Of a stretch of DNA of 64,000 nt, positions 59,501 to 64,000 are shown piece by piece. Position 1 is the stretch's first letter, and every line of letters starts with the position of its first letter. This DNA comes from Corylus avellana. Taxonomy: Eukaryota; Streptophyta; Magnoliopsida; Fagales; Betulaceae. A program made the translations under genes and the position numbers. The stretch is taken from the NCBI RefSeq assembly GCF_901000735.1, contig NC_081543.1, forward strand, positions 34,592,590 through 34,656,589. The letters are read 5' to 3'. The notes below the pieces were generated by a model. The model was not told the origin of the DNA, ran no database searches, and saw only the letters and a list, made by a program, of their open reading frames with translations.

Positions 59501-62500
59501 AGGACATGTGACTTTCCTTCATCCTTCCCTCAATTCTCTTGTCCCTTCTACTTTCTCTCCTCTCCTCAACTTTCAAGCTGTCTTCCAAATCTCCTGCCTC
59601 TCCTCCTTGCAACAATGTTTGGCCCCCAAGTAAAAATTCGCTCTGCCATTGATTGGTACAGGTGGTAAAAGGGTGGGTTGAAGTAGGTCCTAAGTTTTTA
59701 TATTGTGGATATGAACAATATAGAAAAGGTTTATTGATTTTGGATCTGATAAATACCAATACAACAAATTGTTTTCAAGACTGAACCTAATTGAATTCCC
59801 ATCCATCACCAATTCAACATGGATCTAAGATATTTCATTGAATCATTGATGAAAAGGTTTTGCTTGTCCCCTAATCTCATTCTTAGAAAATAATGATTTT
59901 CAGTAACTTCTTGATCACTATCCCCTTCTCAGTTTTCCAGGTTTATCATTTCTATAAACCCTTAATTTCTGGGCTGAGTGTAAGCTAGAAGTATGCCTAA
60001 AAAAAAGTAACTAATAAAATAAAAGCTGCAGCCTAAGGTTTCTTCAAATTTTTAAACTCAATATTCTTAGCAAAAGTATAATGCCAAAGCCCCAAAGAGG
60101 ACTTGACAAGAATGCTAAAGCAATTGGCAGTAACAATGTCCCCAAGGGGTGGTTCAATTGGCTGGAGACCACGCCTCATGAAGCGGAGGACACTAGTTCG
60201 AATCCTCCTCCCCTCTGTCCCTCTCCTTGTGTGGACATATCAATAAAAAAAAAAAAAGGGAAGGGGCAGTAATAACCACAATAGATCTTTAACATTCCTA
60301 CCTTAAGGGAGCCAAAGTTCTATACAATGTATAGTTACAACCAACTCTAAGAAATTAAGAGGTGGAAATCAAATTTAGAGGAATTAAAAAGAAGGGGAAA
60401 ATACACTTAATACCCCCAAATTATCACCTCTTTGGAACTTGTAAGTACCACCTCTTTGGTACTTCAAACTTTAAAATGTGACACTTGACCTTCTAAATTT
60501 TCATGTTACAAGTTACACCCTCTGTTAGCATTTGGCATTAAAATTGTCAAAAATGCCACACGTGCGCTACACGTAAATATTTTTTACTTGTACTTCCCAA
60601 AATCATCATCAAAATTATAAAAAAGAAAAAAAAAAAACCTGAAGCAGTGGCCGAACCAAACCACTCCTTAGCCGAACCACCCCTCAAGTGTTTTTTTAAT
60701 AAGAATTTTTAGGGGCATTTTGAGAATTTCAAGTAAAATATTCACATGTGGTGCATGAACGACAATTTCTGGCCACATTAACACCAAATGCTAATGGATG
60801 GTGTAATTTGTAATGGGGTGGTAGTTAGAGGGGGTCCAACATCACATTTTAAAATTTGGTGTTCTAAGTGCAAAAAAGGTGATAATTTGGGGGTGCTAAG
60901 TGTATTTTCCCCTAAAAAGAAAGTTTCAAAGCCAAATGAGAATTACTGAAAAATAGGTGAGAACATTTGCAATTATTTGTATCTCTAAGCATCAATATCA
61001 CTGATATGAAATAAAGATATTATACCTGCTCCCTTAGTTTGTTTGCCCGTGCATGATCACCCTTAACATATGCATCAACAGCCTGCAAAGCAACTGAAGC
61101 TGTTACTAGTAATGACCAAAGCCCAAAGGTGACTGTAGCGATCAACGTAGCAGGTAATTTGCAGACCCAAAAAAGTGCATATCAAACAAAACCATCAGCA
61201 AGTAGAGGTTCATGGTCATGCTATACAAGTAGAAAAATTGTGCAGAAAGTAATTGTATTTCTAATATCACCCTTTCATTCTTAAAGAAACATGACCACTA
61301 AAAATAATCCCCTTGCCATATCATCCTGTGATATTCTACAGAAATATTCGAAGCAAGACATTATCCAAGAGCAAAAGAAGAATTGAAATAGGAAAAAAGA
61401 AAAAAAGAAAAAAGAAGAGGATCTTACAGCTTCGTAGTACTGTTTCATTGTGATCCAATATTCCTTCACAGCTTTGCGTAGGACCTCAAAGCTATTCACA
61501 TCATCTTCATCTTCTATATGCAAAAGAATGTGTCATAAGCATTAACATTAAAAAAGCTATTTGAGCAAGAAGTTGCAGAGGAAGAAACAATACATATCAC
61601 AAACATAAATCAAGTATACAAGAAGTAAACACGAGAGACACTTAGCTAGAAGCAAAAAAAAAGATCTTTTAATATTATGAACTTTTATGTTTTTTGTGAA
61701 AGCATTGCATAGTGTTAAAATATGAATTAAATAATTATATTCACTATTTCCTATTAACTTAAGTTTTTTTGATACAATTAGTGATTTTTTTTTGTTAAGA
61801 TACAATTAATAATTTAACATAGTATCAAAAGCAAAGGTTTTGAGTTCAAACTCTTTGTCCATGGTATACCCCTATTTTAGTTAAATATTATGTGTAGAAT
61901 TTAGTTAAACGATTAATTCACCATTTCCTATTAGTTTAAACTTTTGGGACTATCAGTGATTTAACACATGGATATATTAAGTCTCACATTAATTGTATAC
62001 AACATGGAACTAGATAATATAAGTGATTCTAGAGAGCTCCAATAGTAACTAATTCTTTTGGGATATCGTGCAGCAAGACTAGTACTTCCTTGTGTCATGG
62101 ACTAATTGCTTTCCAATATTGTGTTCATGGTTTTAAAAATAATCTTGGAGATAAATTACCCTCATAAAGAAAAATAAAGATAAAATTTCATACCATCTCT
62201 TGCAACTTCTAGTGATTTTGCCGTAACAATCTTATGCTCTATGGTTGTGTCTGTCAAAGGTTCAACCTCCAATTTACCAAATTGTCTCCATTTTGATCTC
62301 CTAACTTCCCTTACTTGGGGCCTTCTTTTGGGTGATTCCTCAGATCTGTCAGGAACATTGAACAAGGCTTCTAAAACTTCTTTCTGAAGAGCAAATCTGT
62401 CTCTGTCTCTTTTAGGCGATTCTGGTAAATGTTTTGTCATGAATCTAGCTCCATCACTGCATGGGTGTAAGCAATAACAGTAATGAGTTTTTGTGCCATG

Positions 62501-62642
62501 CAAAATGAAAAGGATGACCTAATATAAGGTGACCTTTCCAAATCAGATCCTCTCCTTAGTTATCTCTGGTAAGCTAGTATATCATAGAAATGACAAGAAC
62601 GCACCTGCCAGCAGAATCTAGGTCTTGGTGCTTCTCTGAAGA
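56569..62642 (-). CDS. Smr (small MutS-related) domain protein, C-terminal eight exons; 5' end not resolved
   Basis: Minus-strand exons 62642-62605, 62456-62194, 61513-61428, 61082-61026, 58293-58226, 58137-58040, 57903-57833 and 56685-56569 (TGA) join in phase to 265 residues. Order: a charged region ([20 protein letters not shown]), then an acidic-to-helical stretch ([40 protein letters not shown]) that is the DUF1771-like helix preceding Smr. The Smr domain follows: [19 protein letters not shown] and [20 protein letters not shown], the LDLHG...VIVG signature with Arg in place of the usual His (LDLRG). The layout resembles plant Smr proteins such as Arabidopsis At5g58720. Smr domains are associated with nicking or RNA-endonuclease activity; the role of this class in plants is unclear. 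Further 5' exons must lie beyond 62642, past the LINE or off the window. Confidence 0.85.
58655..58730 (+). mobile_element. Truncated SINE fragment
   Basis: CTAGTTCGAATCTCCCTCC, then CTCTCCTTGTGCAGACATGT and an A-rich end match the 3' half of the SINE at 60137-60264. The tRNA-like head is missing. It lies in an intron of the Smr gene. Confidence 0.65.
58970..59460. repeat. Degenerate short-period repeat in an Smr gene intron
   Basis: A recurring pattern of CTC(C/T)AAAAATTTxAAAAACCCC, with spacing of roughly 30-40 bases, covers nearly 500 bases and is followed by (AAT)n at 59438-59452. Probably decayed tandem or transposon internal sequence. Confidence 0.5.
60137..60264 (+). mobile_element. 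tRNA-derived SINE with target duplications
   Basis: It reads CCCCAAGGGGTGGTTCAATT and GGCTGGAGACCACGCCTCAT (A-box region), then GACACTAGTTCGAATCCTCC (B box) and CTCCTTGTGTGGACATATCA, ending in an A-run. GGCAGTAACAA (60126-60136) and GGCAGTAATAA (60265-60275) flank it as an 11-bp target duplication with one mismatch. Relics of the same family are at 23030, 26955, 34897 and 58655. Confidence 0.88.
60394..60912. mobile_element. 519-bp Mutator-type MITE with a perfect 9-bp target duplication
   Basis: The termini GGGGAAAATACACTTA and TAAGTGTATTTTCCCC are inverted, and the match continues subterminally (AAATTATCACCT versus AGGTGATAATTT; ACATTTTAAA-type segments). TAAAAAGAA at 60385-60393 is repeated at 60913-60921. 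The 9-bp duplication indicates Mutator-superfamily mobilisation. There is no coding region; a GGCCGAACCA motif is repeated in the centre. Confidence 0.9.
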
Positions 62643-63257
62643 CTGTTAAAAGAACTTGGATGAGAAGAGAGAACAAGAAAATTAAGAGGTCATTGATGGT
62701 AATTTTGTCTTTTCTGTCCAGGTTTAAGTTACCTTTAAAAAGATCTTATCATTGTACAAAGAAGGTAACCATATAAATCTATGCTTAACAAAAAAAAAAG
62801 GTGCATTGCATTGCATCACAAAGAGAAAAGGAAAGAAACACGAGCAGAGATGCAAATTAGTTGTCCTATCAATGAATTTCAGTATAAGCAATCAGTAAAA
62901 GTCACAACCTCATTAGTTAATTATCATACGACTAAACACTATCATGCTCAAAACAGAAAAATCTGACCTCAACTTTTAAAAATCCAATATCACTTACCAA
63001 GAATGACTTTCAAAAAGATTAATGAGCTGGGGGCATTTAACCACTCAACTTAACTAAATTGGTCCTCTTTTCTCACTCTTCTCCCCCAAGGACCATCACA
63101 TCACATAAGAAATGAAGCTCACAATATTAGATAAACCAAAGTCAAGAATATTGGTCCATCATAAAAATATGCATAGACTAGCTGATAGCGATCATACAGG
63201 TCACAGAATAAATAATCTTAGGATTCAAATTTCACAATAGAAAGTTTCCATTGATTT
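62643..63257. other. Upstream or intronic region of the Smr gene; no exon assigned
   Basis: Donor-like sites on the minus strand near 62730 (AAAG|GTAACT) and 62996 (TTGG|TAAGTG) are visible, but no flanking frame could be tied to the gene. Confidence 0.35.
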
Positions 63258-63960
63258 CTTGTTGATTGATGGTACTATTTCTACCAACCAGGCTGAGATC
63301 AATGAGCACATTGTCCGGTTTTATCAGAAGTTATAAACCAAAAAATTTAGTTGGAGGCTGATGGTGGATGGCCTTTCCTTTGATTCCATTTATGAGGCCG
63401 AGGTTAGTTGGTTGGAAAGAGTTTTTGAGGAAGAGGAAGTGACGGGGGTAGTGAAAGATATGAATGGTGACAAGGCGCCACGCCCTGACTATATCTCTAT
63501 GGCATTCTTCCAAGCTTGTTGGGATGTTTTAAAAGAAGATATCATGAAGGTTTTTTGTGTGCCTTTCATGCTAGAGGCAAGTTTGAGAGGAGCCTTAATA
63601 CTACGTTTATTGTCCTCATTCCGAAGATTCTAGGGGCTGGTGACCTCAAGGATTTTCACTCGATTAGTCATGCGGGGAGCATTTACAAAATTAGTGCTAA
63701 GATTTTAGTAAAAAGGCTTAAGATAGTGTTGGAGAAGATTTTCTCTAAGTAACAAATGCATTCATAAGAGGTAGGCAAATTCTAGATCTCATTCTTATCG
63801 CCAATGAATGCCTTAATAGTAGATCAAGGTCTGATGAGCCGGGTGTTATTTGTAAAATGGATCTAAAAAAAGCCTATAATCACGTCAATTGTGAATTTTT
63901 GTTGTATATGCTGAGGAGGAGTGGCTTTGGGAAATAGTGCTCTTATATAGCTCACTGCAT
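63258..63960 (+). pseudogene. L1-type LINE reverse transcriptase, broken fragment
   Basis: The translated pieces are STNQAEINEHIVRFYQKL (stop), [40 protein letters not shown], then after a frameshift near 63550 [20 protein letters not shown] and LKDFHSISHAGSIYKISAKI. After a stop and second shift near 63750 come [20 protein letters not shown] and [20 protein letters not shown]. This order is the plant L1 reverse transcriptase up to and including motif A (MDLKKAY). The YADD motif is not reached, because sequence of another element begins at about 63964. It has several stops and two frameshifts, so is inactive. It lies opposite to and upstream of the Smr exons. Confidence 0.85.
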
Positions 63961-63963
63961 TTA

Positions 63964-64000
63964 GGGCCGGCAATTTTGACACGACCCGTGAACCCGACAC
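63964..64000. mobile_element. Left end of a further element interrupting the LINE (cut by the window)
   Basis: GGGCCGGCAATTTTGACACG begins abruptly inside LINE reverse transcriptase sequence. GGGCCGGCxAATTTTGACACGACCCG is a start I associate with common plant non-autonomous DNA elements. Only 37 bases are visible. Confidence 0.4.

Noticed and set aside
61740..61990. Copia-type primer-binding-site relic (AACATAGTATCAAAAGC, like TGGTATCAGAGC)
   Set aside because: Degenerate, with two partial copies of a repeated AT-rich motif around it, and no LTR or coding part. Too weak to annotate as an element.
62730..62760. Additional small upstream exon of the Smr gene (donor AAAG|GTAACT)
   Set aside because: A possible short in-phase reading exists but has no acceptor of suitable form, so it was not included.

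Overview
This is nuclear DNA of a flowering plant, most likely a woody eudicot. All recognisable genes are intron-rich or typical plant families, and the intergenic space is AT-rich and packed with MITEs, SINEs, LINE, Mutator and LTR-type debris. The repeat style reminds me of Fagales, but that is only an impression. No bacterial operons, CRISPR arrays or rRNA genes are seen, and no tRNA genes other than tRNA-derived SINEs.

Layout: the 3' exons of a PrmA-type ribosomal protein L11 methyltransferase gene (1-1979, +) converge on a small KIN/LEA-like stress gene (2544-3066, -, first exon not found). Next come an arginine/serine-rich nuclear protein (4778-7187, -, complete in 3 exons), a small transposon carrying a piece that looks like exon 1 of VARICOSE (8297-9160), and a complete yippee-like zinc-binding protein gene (10060-13946, -, 5 exons). 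From 14.2 to 21.4 kb lies a decayed Mutator-like element, itself split by a remarkable 6.1-kb palindromic element (15117-21253) flanked by a 5-bp target duplication. MITEs and SINE relics follow, then a single-exon ERF repressor with AP2 and EAR motifs (25829-26476, -).

A 100-N gap (34089-34188) is flanked by near-identical sequence. Everything from 26248 to the last base before the gap is repeated from the first base after the gap to 43374. That is the signature of two contig ends (probably two haplotypes) that overlap but were not merged. The second ERF copy is therefore probably not a second gene. The copies differ by SNPs, small indels and one segment of about 1.33 kb.

To the right lie a complete choline-transporter-like gene (46025-54674, +, 10 coding exons, one GC-AG intron, a full-length SINE in intron 1) and the 3' eight exons of an Smr-domain protein gene (56569-62642, -). 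The introns of the Smr gene hold a SINE with target duplications and a Mutator-type MITE with a 9-bp target duplication. A broken L1-type LINE reverse transcriptase lies at 63258-63960, interrupted by the start of another element at the window edge.

The genes are unrelated housekeeping, stress and regulatory loci and do not form a pathway. I found no new biological system. The points most worth a second look are the palindromic element, the exon-carrying transposon and the assembly overlap.
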